From Planctomycetota bacterium (GTDB taxonomy: Bacteria; Planctomycetota; Planctomycetia; Pirellulales; Pirellulaceae), in contig JAPLNJ010000858.1 of the NCBI GenBank assembly GCA_026692885.1, positions 1 through 28,932 of the forward strand: a DNA stretch of 28,932 bases, read 5' to 3'. Shown piece after piece: positions 1 to 6,636 of the stretch; position 1 is the stretch's first letter, and each line of letters opens with the position of its first letter. A program made the position numbers and the translations under genes. The notes beneath the pieces are model-generated. The model did not search any database and had not been told where the DNA came from. It was given only the letters and a program-made list of their open reading frames with translations.

Positions 1-879
1 ATCGACGCCTTGGAAGCACCGCTCCAGCTGGAATCGCAGATCGCCGAACTGGACGCGCAGGCGGACAAGGCCGACTGGCCCAAGCACCAGAAAAAGCTGA
101 CGGACTTGCAAGCGGACCTGGCCGCCGCAATCGCCGCCTTCCCTGGAAAGCTCGCCGCGCTGAACAAAGCGAGCGGAACGCTGGCGGAACGCTTGAGGCG
201 GTATCAAGCGAATCTCGAAGGACTGCGCGGGAAGACGACTGAATTGAGCACGATCGCCGGACTCAAGGATCTGACGCGTAAAGAAGTCGCCGTCGCCGCC
301 ATCGAGTCGGGAGCCGATTTCCCCAGTTTCCACAGCAAGCATCAGCTCTGGACCGGGCTACCGGTATTGATTGTGGTACTGCTGGGCGGGTTTACGACGA
401 ATTTCGTCTGGTGCGTCATCCTGAACCTCCGCAATCAGACGGGTTACCAGTATTTTTCGCCGACCTTGCGTCAGGAATTGCCGAAGCGTGAAGACGAGAC
501 CATCATCGAGACGGCCTTTGATGCGCCGAGCGAAGAAGTCGTACTCCACGCGCCGGGCGGCCAAGTCCTCAATGGCGACAATCGTGTGCCGCTGCTGCCC
601 AACTATTTCTTCTCCGCGCTGGCCGGGACCACGTGGTACTTCCAGTTCTTCTTCTACACGATGGGTGCTACCCAGATGGGCAAGTACGATTTTGCCAGCT
701 GGACCCTGCACATGGCGAGCATCATCATCTTCAGTACCTTGTGGGGAGTCGCGTTGCACGAGTGGCGAGGCAGCAGCCGGCGAACGCTCAGGCTGATCGT
801 CATCGGCCTGGCCGTGCTCGTCCTGTCCACGATCATTGTGGGCTACGGGAACTTCCTCAAGGCGACCCCCGCGATGTAG
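1..879 (+). CDS. rhaT: L-rhamnose/proton symporter RhaT, C-terminal part (cut by window edge)
   Basis: Inner-membrane symporter that imports L-rhamnose with a proton. The frame is open to the first base, so the true start lies upstream; the TTG at position 10 is only the first possible start in view. The last ~180 residues match the C-terminal half of the RhaT family: a membrane segment with LLGGFTTNFVWC, then WYFQFFFYTMGATQMG, YDFASWTLHMASIIIFSTLW and a final helix before the stop. The first ~100 visible residues are hydrophilic, rich in Glu, Lys, Leu and Ala, and look like a coiled coil. Escherichia coli RhaT (344 residues) has no such insert as far as I recall. The stop is 21 bp before the rhamnosidase gene, so the two are probably co-transcribed for uptake and use of rhamnose. 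I am sure of the family; transport specificity is inferred. Confidence 0.86.
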   Translation: MDALEAPLQLESQIAELDAQADKADWPKHQKKLTDLQADLAAAIAAFPGKLAALNKASGTLAERLRRYQANLEGLRGKTTELSTIAGLKDLTRKEVAVAAIESGADFPSFHSKHQLWTGLPVLIVVLLGGFTTNFVWCVILNLRNQTGYQYFSPTLRQELPKREDETIIETAFDAPSEEVVLHAPGGQVLNGDNRVPLLPNYFFSALAGTTWYFQFFFYTMGATQMGKYDFASWTLHMASIIIFSTLWGVALHEWRGSSRRTLRLIVIGLAVLVLSTIIVGYGNFLKATPAM

Positions 880-900
880 TACGATCCCACATCAACCTCT

Positions 901-2670
901 ATGAAATACCACCTCACACACATCGCCCTGGCGGCTCTCTGGCTGGCGCAGCTCACGTCGGGAGTTCACGCCGCACCAGCTCCAGCCGCGTCGCCGCCGG
1001 GACTCGAACGTGCCGAGCGTTCGCCGATCTCATCGTTCTTCATCGCGCCGACGCGAGTCGTCTGGCAGAGCGACGCGGGCGTGCAAAACGCCGACTCGTT
1101 GCTCCAGCCCCACGCTGGTCAGGCCGTGCTCAAGGAACCGCGGCCGGCGTGTGTTTTGGCCGCTTCGTCGAATTCGCCCGCTGGCCTGCTGCTGGATTTC
1201 GGCAGGGAACTGCACGGTTACGTCGAGTTGTTCACGCCCCTGATGCCGGAGCAGCCGAAGCTGCGCCGCGTGCGGGTGCGATTCGGCGAGTCAGTTTCGG
1301 AGGCGATGTCCGAACCCGGTGGCCGACAGAACGCTGGCAACGATCACGCCATTCGCGACCAAGTGATCACGCTGCCGTGGCTCGGCAAGAAAATCGTCGG
1401 CCCGAGCGGATTCCGGTTCGTTCGCCTTGACCAGGTTGACCCGGACTTGCCCGTGCAGTTGAGCCAGGTCCGCGCCGTGCTGCAGTTACGCGACCTGCCC
1501 CAGGTTGGCTCGTTCCGGTGCAACGACGAACGCCTGAACCGTATCTGGCAGGTCGGCGCTTACACCGTGCATCTGAACATGCAGGAATACCTCTGGGACG
1601 GCATCAAACGCGACCGGCTGGTGTGGATTGGCGACATGCATCCCGAGGTCAGCACCATCAACGCCGTGTTCGGTCTTAACGAGGTTGTGCCGCGCTCGCT
1701 CGACCTGACCCGCGATGTGACCCCGGTCACCGAATGGATGAACGGCATCAGCAGCTATTCGATGTGGTGGGTGCTGATCCACGAGGAACTTTGGATGCAC
1801 CACGGCAACCGCGAATACCTGGAATCGCAAAAAAGTTACCTCACCCCACTGCTTCGGCGTCTGGCGGGTCTCATCGGGCCGAACGGCCAGGAACGTATTG
1901 ACGGAATGCGATTTCTCGACTGGCCCAGTTCGTCGAACCAGCCCGGCGTCACGGCCGGCCTGCAAGGTTTGCTGGTGCTGACGCTTGACAGCGGTTCGCG
2001 CCTCATGACCACGTTGGGCGACGAAGATACGGCGAAACTTTGCGCTGAGGCCGCCGCACGCGGGCGGAAGGTTGTTCCGGATGTGAACCAATCCAAATCC
2101 GGTGCGGCGCTGCTGTCGCTGGCCGGCATGCTGGAGGCGAAACAAGTTTCCGAGGCCGTGCTGAAGGTAGGTGGGCCGAAGGGTGTCTCGACATTCTACG
2201 GCTTCTATGTGTTGCAGGCGCTCGCGAAGTCGGGCGACACCGACACCGCGCTGGAGTTCATCCGCACCTACTGGGGCGCGATGTTGGATCTTGGCGCGAC
2301 CACCTTTTGGGAGGATTTCAACCTGGAGTGGACGAACAACGACGCGCGCATCGACGAGCTGGTGCCGCCTGGCAAGAAGGATTTGCACGGCGACTACGGC
2401 GCGTATTGCTACGTGGGTTTCCGGCACAGCCTTTGCCACGGCTGGGCGAGCGGGCCGACGGCTTGGTTGAGTCAGAATGTGCTGGGCGTGAAACCGCTGG
2501 AACCCGGGTTCCAGCGTGTGCGTATTGCGCCGCAACTCGGTAATCTCCAATGGGTCGAGGGTGACTATCCGACGCCGCTGGGAGCCATTCACGTCCGGCA
2601 CGAACGCCAGCCGGACAGCACGGTGAAATCCAAAATCACCGCCCCGCCGGGCGTGGAGGTTGAGAAGTGA
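901..2670 (+). CDS. Secreted alpha-L-rhamnosidase-like glycoside hydrolase (GH78 type)
   Basis: Predicted exported enzyme of 589 residues that removes terminal alpha-L-rhamnose from polysaccharides or glycosides. Residues 1-25 form a signal peptide ending at VHA-AP. A beta-sandwich-like region follows to about residue 200. The (alpha/alpha)6 catalytic region starts at SFRCNDERLNRIWQVG and contains DGIKRDRLVWIGDMHPE, the equivalent of the GH78 D-x-x-x-R-[DE]-x-x-W-x-GD motif that carries the acid residue. A later TTFWEDFNLEW segment supplies the likely second carboxylate. The C-terminal part from PGFQRVRIAPQ resembles the family's terminal beta domain. It lies 21 bp behind a rhamnose transporter gene, which supports the substrate assignment. 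No strong ribosome binding site precedes the ATG. Substrate specificity beyond rhamnose cannot be read. Confidence 0.84.
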   Translation: MKYHLTHIALAALWLAQLTSGVHAAPAPAASPPGLERAERSPISSFFIAPTRVVWQSDAGVQNADSLLQPHAGQAVLKEPRPACVLAASSNSPAGLLLDFGRELHGYVELFTPLMPEQPKLRRVRVRFGESVSEAMSEPGGRQNAGNDHAIRDQVITLPWLGKKIVGPSGFRFVRLDQVDPDLPVQLSQVRAVLQLRDLPQVGSFRCNDERLNRIWQVGAYTVHLNMQEYLWDGIKRDRLVWIGDMHPEVSTINAVFGLNEVVPRSLDLTRDVTPVTEWMNGISSYSMWWVLIHEELWMHHGNREYLESQKSYLTPLLRRLAGLIGPNGQERIDGMRFLDWPSSSNQPGVTAGLQGLLVLTLDSGSRLMTTLGDEDTAKLCAEAAARGRKVVPDVNQSKSGAALLSLAGMLEAKQVSEAVLKVGGPKGVSTFYGFYVLQALAKSGDTDTALEFIRTYWGAMLDLGATTFWEDFNLEWTNNDARIDELVPPGKKDLHGDYGAYCYVGFRHSLCHGWASGPTAWLSQNVLGVKPLEPGFQRVRIAPQLGNLQWVEGDYPTPLGAIHVRHERQPDSTVKSKITAPPGVEVEK

Positions 2671-2893
2671 CACACGGCGGCGCATGTCGCCTACGAAGCC
2701 GACACACCATCCAGCAGCGTGTTACATCGACGTCCCGTTGGAGCAGACCTACCAGGCCGCAGATCTCAGCGGACCCGCATTAGTGCCCGAACGTTACGGA
2801 TGACCACGCGGCCATCATCTGCCATGATTCAATCCCGGACCGCGCCGACCGCTGTGGTCCATCCGCTAGGTGGAATCCTCTAGGATTGATCGA
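2671..2893. other. Convergent intergenic gap
   Basis: Gap between the rhamnosidase stop and the stop of the minus-strand NACHT/TIR gene. It holds a small palindrome at 2874-2887 (aatcct-ct-aggatt) but no T-tract, so I do not call a terminator. No gene was recognised. Confidence 0.4.
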
Positions 2894-4918
2894 TTACCGT
2901 GCCGACTCTCGTTTGATCTGTTCAAGCACGGCAAGTAGTTGAGTCCAGGGTCGGGCTGCGCGATTGCTAAAATTGAGGTACTGAAGCGCTTCGAGCCTTG
3001 GGTGTAGCTGAGTGTTCGCAAGAAGTATTGGAATGACCTTGACCCCGACGCCCCAAGCAAACGCCCATTCATACGTCACATATTCGGAAGACCTCGCGGT
3101 AGGTGTCATGATGGCAATCAGGGCCAAAGCGTCGCGGATTGCTTGGTCAATTTCCTCGCGCCAGTCGACGCCTACCGTGAGGCGTTCTGTATCGACCCAA
3201 GCAGTGTGCCCGGCCTTTTCAAGGTTCAATTTAAGTAGCTCTGCAAAGTCGCCATCCTCGTGACAGTGGGAAATGTCGGCACCCTGGACGGCGTAATTGT
3301 AAACGCCTCGGACCATCATTTCGCAGGCAGTGGCCGCCAGGATCTCGCACCAGCGGACAAGTTGATCGCTGTCGGGTTGCGGGCCGCGTTTCCTGGCTGC
3401 ACGCGCCGTGAGGTGTTCGTGGACCTGGAGGTAGAGGTCACCCCGCGTGCGGAATGCCTTGAGTTTGCTCGCCTCGGCCAGTTCGCGAATCATCGCCAGC
3501 ACCACGGGGATACGCAACAACTGCTCGACTTCGGGGTAGTTGGGGAACAATGCTTTGAGACCGCCCTGGTACAAGCCGGCCAGGTACTGCTCCTGCTGCT
3601 GCTTGTCGAAGGCGTCAAGGCGTCCAAACTTCCAGCCGCGAGTCTCATGGAAGAGCGTCGCGTGATCCGTCACGGCGTAGGCACGGCTGGTCAGGACGAT
3701 ATGGCATGTCTGGGCCGGTCCGGTGTGCAGGGATTGCTCCAGTGAAGCCACGGATTGCTTGTGGGGCACCTGGTCCAGGGCGTCCAGAATCAGAAAGGCA
3801 CGTCCTTCCCGGAGCGTCCACTCGGCAACTTCCGTAGACGATACGTTGGCACCGGTGGCTTCGATGGTCGTCGCGACCGCTTCCGCCAGCGCGGCAGTCA
3901 ACCCTGCTCGGGTGAACGATTCCGGCCAGCTTCGCACCCGTTGTTCCCATCGCACCGCAAGGTACGGCTTGCCCTCGAACAACGCCTGCTGACCTTCCGG
4001 ACTGCACAGGAACGCCAACAGCCGGCGCGTGAAGATCGACTTGCCTGCGCCGGCATCCTCGGTGATACACAGCCGCCGGCTGGCGTTCAGCAGCTTCACA
4101 AGTTCGGCAATTGCGTCGTCGCCCTCAGCCGCGACAGGCTGATAGGCATCGTCTCGCTTCTCCGGATCGGCACCGCCCCGCCCTGCCGTGCTGCTGGCCT
4201 CCACCACCGCCCGTCCCGGCTGTAGCAGCGAGTAGTGCGGCTCGACGTAGTGCAGCAGCTTGTCGCGGTCTTTGGGATCGGCCCGCGTTTCATTCCATTC
4301 CTTCACTCGTTCCTCGCAGTAACGCCGCAAGACCAGCTCGATCGCCGAAGCGTCGGGCGGGGCTGGAGGGAGCGGAGCAAGCCAAGTCCGGAGTTTCGTT
4401 ATCAACGCCTCCCGTTTGAGGGGCGTGCCATCTGTCGAAAACGTCTCCAACCGATCGACCAGCGATCCGACGAGCATTTCCAGGTGATCGGGGTCTCCGT
4501 GGGGAAGCCTCCGCTGCTTCAAGAAATGGTTCAGCTTCTGGGCGGCCTGTTCCTTGAGGGCGAGAATGTCGAGCGTCTTCGGCGCAGGGACGGCCACCTT
4601 ACCAATGCGGTGGAGTTTCGCCACCGCTGGTGTGACGATGCCCACGAGTACCAACTCATACTCGTCGGCCTGCTGCCAGGCCTCCAGATCGGCCGCCCAC
4701 GTCTCGACTTTGGTCTCGACGAACGGATTCTGCGACGACTTGACCTGCACCGCCTTCTTCGTCCCATCCGGGTATTCCCAGAGGATATCAACCTTTTCGG
4801 AGTCGACGTCCGGCTCCAGGGTGACGCTGTTCCACGCTCGCTTGTCGTCGAGCGCCTCCAGCAGCCCGATCAGCGTCTGAACAAGGAATCCTCGAATCGC
4901 CACCGATCCGCCAGCCAT
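2894..4918 (-). CDS. Nuclease-like / NACHT NTPase / TIR fusion, candidate antiphage defence protein
   Basis: Three-module protein of 674 residues. Residues ~1-115 look like a PD-(D/E)xK-type nuclease domain of the QxK variety (DUF4297/Cap4-like): Asp44 in KVDILWEYPDG, then Gln58 and Lys60 in VQVKSSQNPF. Residues ~275-515 are a NACHT-type STAND NTPase: Walker A at 286-294 (TEDAGAGKS, Lys293), Walker B at 375-384 (FLILDALDQV), sensor strand VLTSR at 408-412, and the winged-helix motif LRIPVVLAMIREL at 468-480. Residues ~545-650 are a TIR domain: ISHCHEDGDFAELL, AWVDTERLTVGVDW, and SSEYVTYEW, where Glu617 matches the catalytic glutamate of NAD-cleaving TIRs. The usual C-terminal sensor repeats of NLR-like proteins are absent. 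The gene stands alone next to a tRNA half that may be an attachment site. A weak GGCGGG lies before the ATG. Domain calls are made by eye; the defence role is inferred from the families. Confidence 0.72.
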   Translation of the reverse strand: MAGGSVAIRGFLVQTLIGLLEALDDKRAWNSVTLEPDVDSEKVDILWEYPDGTKKAVQVKSSQNPFVETKVETWAADLEAWQQADEYELVLVGIVTPAVAKLHRIGKVAVPAPKTLDILALKEQAAQKLNHFLKQRRLPHGDPDHLEMLVGSLVDRLETFSTDGTPLKREALITKLRTWLAPLPPAPPDASAIELVLRRYCEERVKEWNETRADPKDRDKLLHYVEPHYSLLQPGRAVVEASSTAGRGGADPEKRDDAYQPVAAEGDDAIAELVKLLNASRRLCITEDAGAGKSIFTRRLLAFLCSPEGQQALFEGKPYLAVRWEQRVRSWPESFTRAGLTAALAEAVATTIEATGANVSSTEVAEWTLREGRAFLILDALDQVPHKQSVASLEQSLHTGPAQTCHIVLTSRAYAVTDHATLFHETRGWKFGRLDAFDKQQQEQYLAGLYQGGLKALFPNYPEVEQLLRIPVVLAMIRELAEASKLKAFRTRGDLYLQVHEHLTARAARKRGPQPDSDQLVRWCEILAATACEMMVRGVYNYAVQGADISHCHEDGDFAELLKLNLEKAGHTAWVDTERLTVGVDWREEIDQAIRDALALIAIMTPTARSSEYVTYEWAFAWGVGVKVIPILLANTQLHPRLEALQYLNFSNRAARPWTQLLAVLEQIKRESAR

Positions 4919-4967
4919 ACCAGCCCGCCTTTCCCTTACGCAATCCTTCCGCCACCCACCCGCGACA

Positions 4968-5028
4968 GCCTATGGTAGCCACGGGCTAGGGTGATGCAAA
5001 GTTGGGGTTGGCGCAGTCAACCATAGGC
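4968..5028. repeat. 9-bp inverted repeat upstream of the NACHT/TIR gene
   Basis: gcctatggt at 4968-4976 is an exact inverted copy of accataggc at 5020-5028. The arms lie in the gap between the defence-like gene and the tRNA half. A second, looser pair (ttgcgt near 5029, acgcaa near 5058) follows. Such arms can be integrase or regulator binding sites next to an attachment site, but nothing here proves that. Confidence 0.45.
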
Positions 5029-5105
5029 TTGCGTAAACGGTGTTTCGGGGTAAGATGACGCAAACTCCAAGGAAATCGTGGTTCTTGACGTGGTTTCAAG
5101 GAACG

Positions 5106-5147
5106 TTCGCAATGCTGAGGTTGAGGGTTCGAGCCCCTTCGCCTCCA
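5106..5147 (+). pseudogene. 3' half of a tRNA gene, probable attachment-site remnant
   Basis: This 42-nt piece fits canonical tRNA positions 32-73 exactly. The anticodon loop TTCGCAA (5106-5112) would read CGC, an alanine anticodon. The 3' anticodon strand is TGCTG, the variable loop AGGTT and the T arm GAGGG-TTCGAGC-CCCTT (5123-5139). The acceptor strand is CGCCTCC with discriminator A at 5147; CCA is not encoded. The expected 5' partners (GGAGGCG acceptor, CAGCA anticodon strand) are missing upstream. Integrases often recombine in the anticodon or T loop and leave such a 3' half at one end of an island. A functional split or intron-bearing tRNA is less likely because I find no 5' half within several hundred bases. 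Confidence 0.68.
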
Positions 5148-5153
5148 CTGGTA

Positions 5154-5190
5154 AACCGGCGGGAACTTTCGAGTTCGTGCCGGTTTTTTT
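5154..5190 (+). terminator. Rho-independent terminator behind the tRNA half
   Basis: The stem aaccggc (5154-5160) pairs with gccggtt (5179-5185). Inside it gaact and agttc pair around a ttcg tetraloop. A run of eight T ends at 5190. It directly follows the tRNA 3' end, as expected for the original tRNA transcription unit, and also separates it from tdh. Confidence 0.85.
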
Positions 5191-5208
5191 GTTGGGCGGT
5201 TCGTACAA

Positions 5209-5267
5209 GTAGGTCAGGCTTTCCAGCCTGACGCGGAAGCACCGTCAGCCTGGAAAGGTTGACCTAC
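5209..5267. repeat. Imperfect 24-bp inverted repeat (hairpin element)
   Basis: The arm at 5209-5232 matches the reverse complement of 5244-5267 at 21 of 24 bases, with an 11-bp loop. It ends 22 bp before tdh. Its form (gtaggtcaggctttccag and its complement) resembles dispersed palindromes I associate with planctomycete intergenic regions. Confidence 0.7.
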
Positions 5268-5289
5268 CGGAAAGCGGAGAGCGGAACGG

Positions 5290-6315
5290 ATGCAGGCACT
5301 GGTCAAGAGCAAATCAGAGACAGGATTGTGGCTGGCGGATGTGCCGGAACCGAAAATCGGCATCAATGATGTGTTGATCAAAGTGGATCGCACGGGCATT
5401 TGCGGCACGGATCTGCATATTTACAACTGGGACGCCTGGGCTCAGAAGACGATCCCGGTGCCCTTGGTCGTGGGCCACGAATTCGTGGGCGAGATCGTGC
5501 AAGTCGGTTCGAACGTGGCCGACTTCCAGCCGGGCATGGTCGTCAGCGGCGAAGGCCACGTGGTCTGTGGACGCTGCCGGAACTGTCTGGCCGGACGCCG
5601 CCATCTGTGCGCGGATACAAAAGGCATCGGCGTCAATCGGCCCGGGGCCTTCGCTGAATACATCGCGCTGCCGATGACCAACGTTTGGCACCATGATCCG
5701 TCGATCGATCGGGACGTGGCTTCGATTTTCGACCCCTTCGGCAACGCGGTCCACACGGCGTTATCGTTCCCGGTACTGGGCGAGGATGTCTTGATCACCG
5801 GTGCCGGCCCAATCGGGCTGATGGCGATCGCCGTGGTGCGGCACGCCGGCTGCCGCTATGTGGTGGTCACGGATGTGAATCCCTACCGCCTGGAATTGGC
5901 GAAGAAGATGGGTGCGACGCTGACGCTGGACGCCCGGCACCAACGGATTCGGGACGCCCAGCAGGAACTCGGCATGGCCGAAGGCTTTGACGTGGGGCTG
6001 GAAATGTCCGGGAATCCGGCCGCGTTCCGCGAGATGTTGGCGAATATGTGCCACGGCGGCCGCATCGCGATGTTGGGCATCCCCACGGCGGACATGGCGA
6101 TCGACTGGCATGCGGTCGTGTTCAACATGTTGACGATCAAAGGCATCTATGGCCGCGAGATGTACGAAACCTGGTACAAGATGACCGTCATGATCCAAGG
6201 CGGCCTGAACATCGCTCCCGTAATCACCCACCGTCTCCACTACACCGAGTTCGAACAAGGCTTCGCGGTCATGAACGCGGGCCAGTCGGCTAAGGTGGTA
6301 TTGTCCTGGCCGTAG
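5290..6315 (+). CDS. tdh: L-threonine 3-dehydrogenase
   Basis: Zinc-dependent, NAD+-linked medium-chain dehydrogenase that oxidises L-threonine to 2-amino-3-ketobutyrate in the cytoplasm. Its 341 residues equal the length of E. coli Tdh. The catalytic zinc site is seen as Cys38 in [13 protein letters not shown] and His63-Glu64 in VVGHEFVGE. The structural zinc cysteines are at 93, 96, 99 and 107 ([15 protein letters not shown]). The Rossmann motif GAGPIGLM is at about 171-178. The family-specific [13 protein letters not shown] follows the catalytic domain. The start is ATG behind a GGAG-like sequence. The usual partner gene kbl (2-amino-3-ketobutyrate CoA ligase) is not next to it. The assignment is firm. 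Confidence 0.96.
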   Translation: MQALVKSKSETGLWLADVPEPKIGINDVLIKVDRTGICGTDLHIYNWDAWAQKTIPVPLVVGHEFVGEIVQVGSNVADFQPGMVVSGEGHVVCGRCRNCLAGRRHLCADTKGIGVNRPGAFAEYIALPMTNVWHHDPSIDRDVASIFDPFGNAVHTALSFPVLGEDVLITGAGPIGLMAIAVVRHAGCRYVVVTDVNPYRLELAKKMGATLTLDARHQRIRDAQQELGMAEGFDVGLEMSGNPAAFREMLANMCHGGRIAMLGIPTADMAIDWHAVVFNMLTIKGIYGREMYETWYKMTVMIQGGLNIAPVITHRLHYTEFEQGFAVMNAGQSAKVVLSWP

Positions 6316-6348
6316 CGGTCGGTCCTCCAGCGTCACAGTGCCACACCG

Positions 6349-6373
6349 CGTAGCATGGCTCTCCAGAGCCGTG
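6349..6373 (-). repeat. Inverted copy of the 47-bp repeat core
   Basis: These 25 bases are the exact reverse complement of 6453-6477, the core of the first unit of the tandem array that follows. The core itself is nearly palindromic (ggctct-cc-agagcc), so each copy can form a hairpin. Confidence 0.85.
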
Positions 6374-6442
6374 TACGATAGACGCCGCTGTCGCCTGACA
6401 CTTCAGATTTCGGTACGGATGCTCAACGGTCTCGCAAATCTT

Positions 6443-6625
6443 GGTCGAACCGCACGGCTCTGGAGAGCCATGCTACGAAGAGTAATCCGGGTCGAACCGC
6501 ACGGCTCAGGAGAGCCATGCTACGAAGAGTAATCCGGGTCGAACCGCACGGCTCAGGAGAGCCATGCTACGAAGAGTAATCCGGGTCGAATCACACGGCT
6601 CTGGAGAGCCATGCTACGAAGAGTC
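6443..6625 (+). repeat. 47-bp tandem repeat, four units
   Basis: Units start at 6443, 6490, 6537 and 6584, each 47 bp apart; the last loses identity near 6625. Units 1 and 4 carry ctctgg in the hairpin loop and units 2 and 3 carry ctcagg. There are no spacers between units. Apparent reading frames through the array are repeat artefacts, because 47 is not a multiple of three. The array ends 12 bp before the next gene. Confidence 0.92.
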
Positions 6626-6636
6626 ACAGCCGCGGA

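Noticed and set aside
1486..2685. Long minus-strand frame opposite the rhamnosidase
   Set aside because: 399 codons, but it is the shadow of a clear GH78-type gene and shows no domain of its own.
5017..5208. 63-codon minus-strand frame containing GLEPSTSALRT
   Set aside because: This is a well-known artefact: the antisense translation of a tRNA 3' end.
6338..6532. Small coding regions in the repeat array (also 6564-6800)
   Set aside because: The frames run through a 47-bp tandem repeat, which is not a multiple of three, and have no ribosome sites.
6443..6625. CRISPR array
   Set aside because: The 47-bp units are contiguous with no unique spacers, the core is palindromic, and no cas gene is near.
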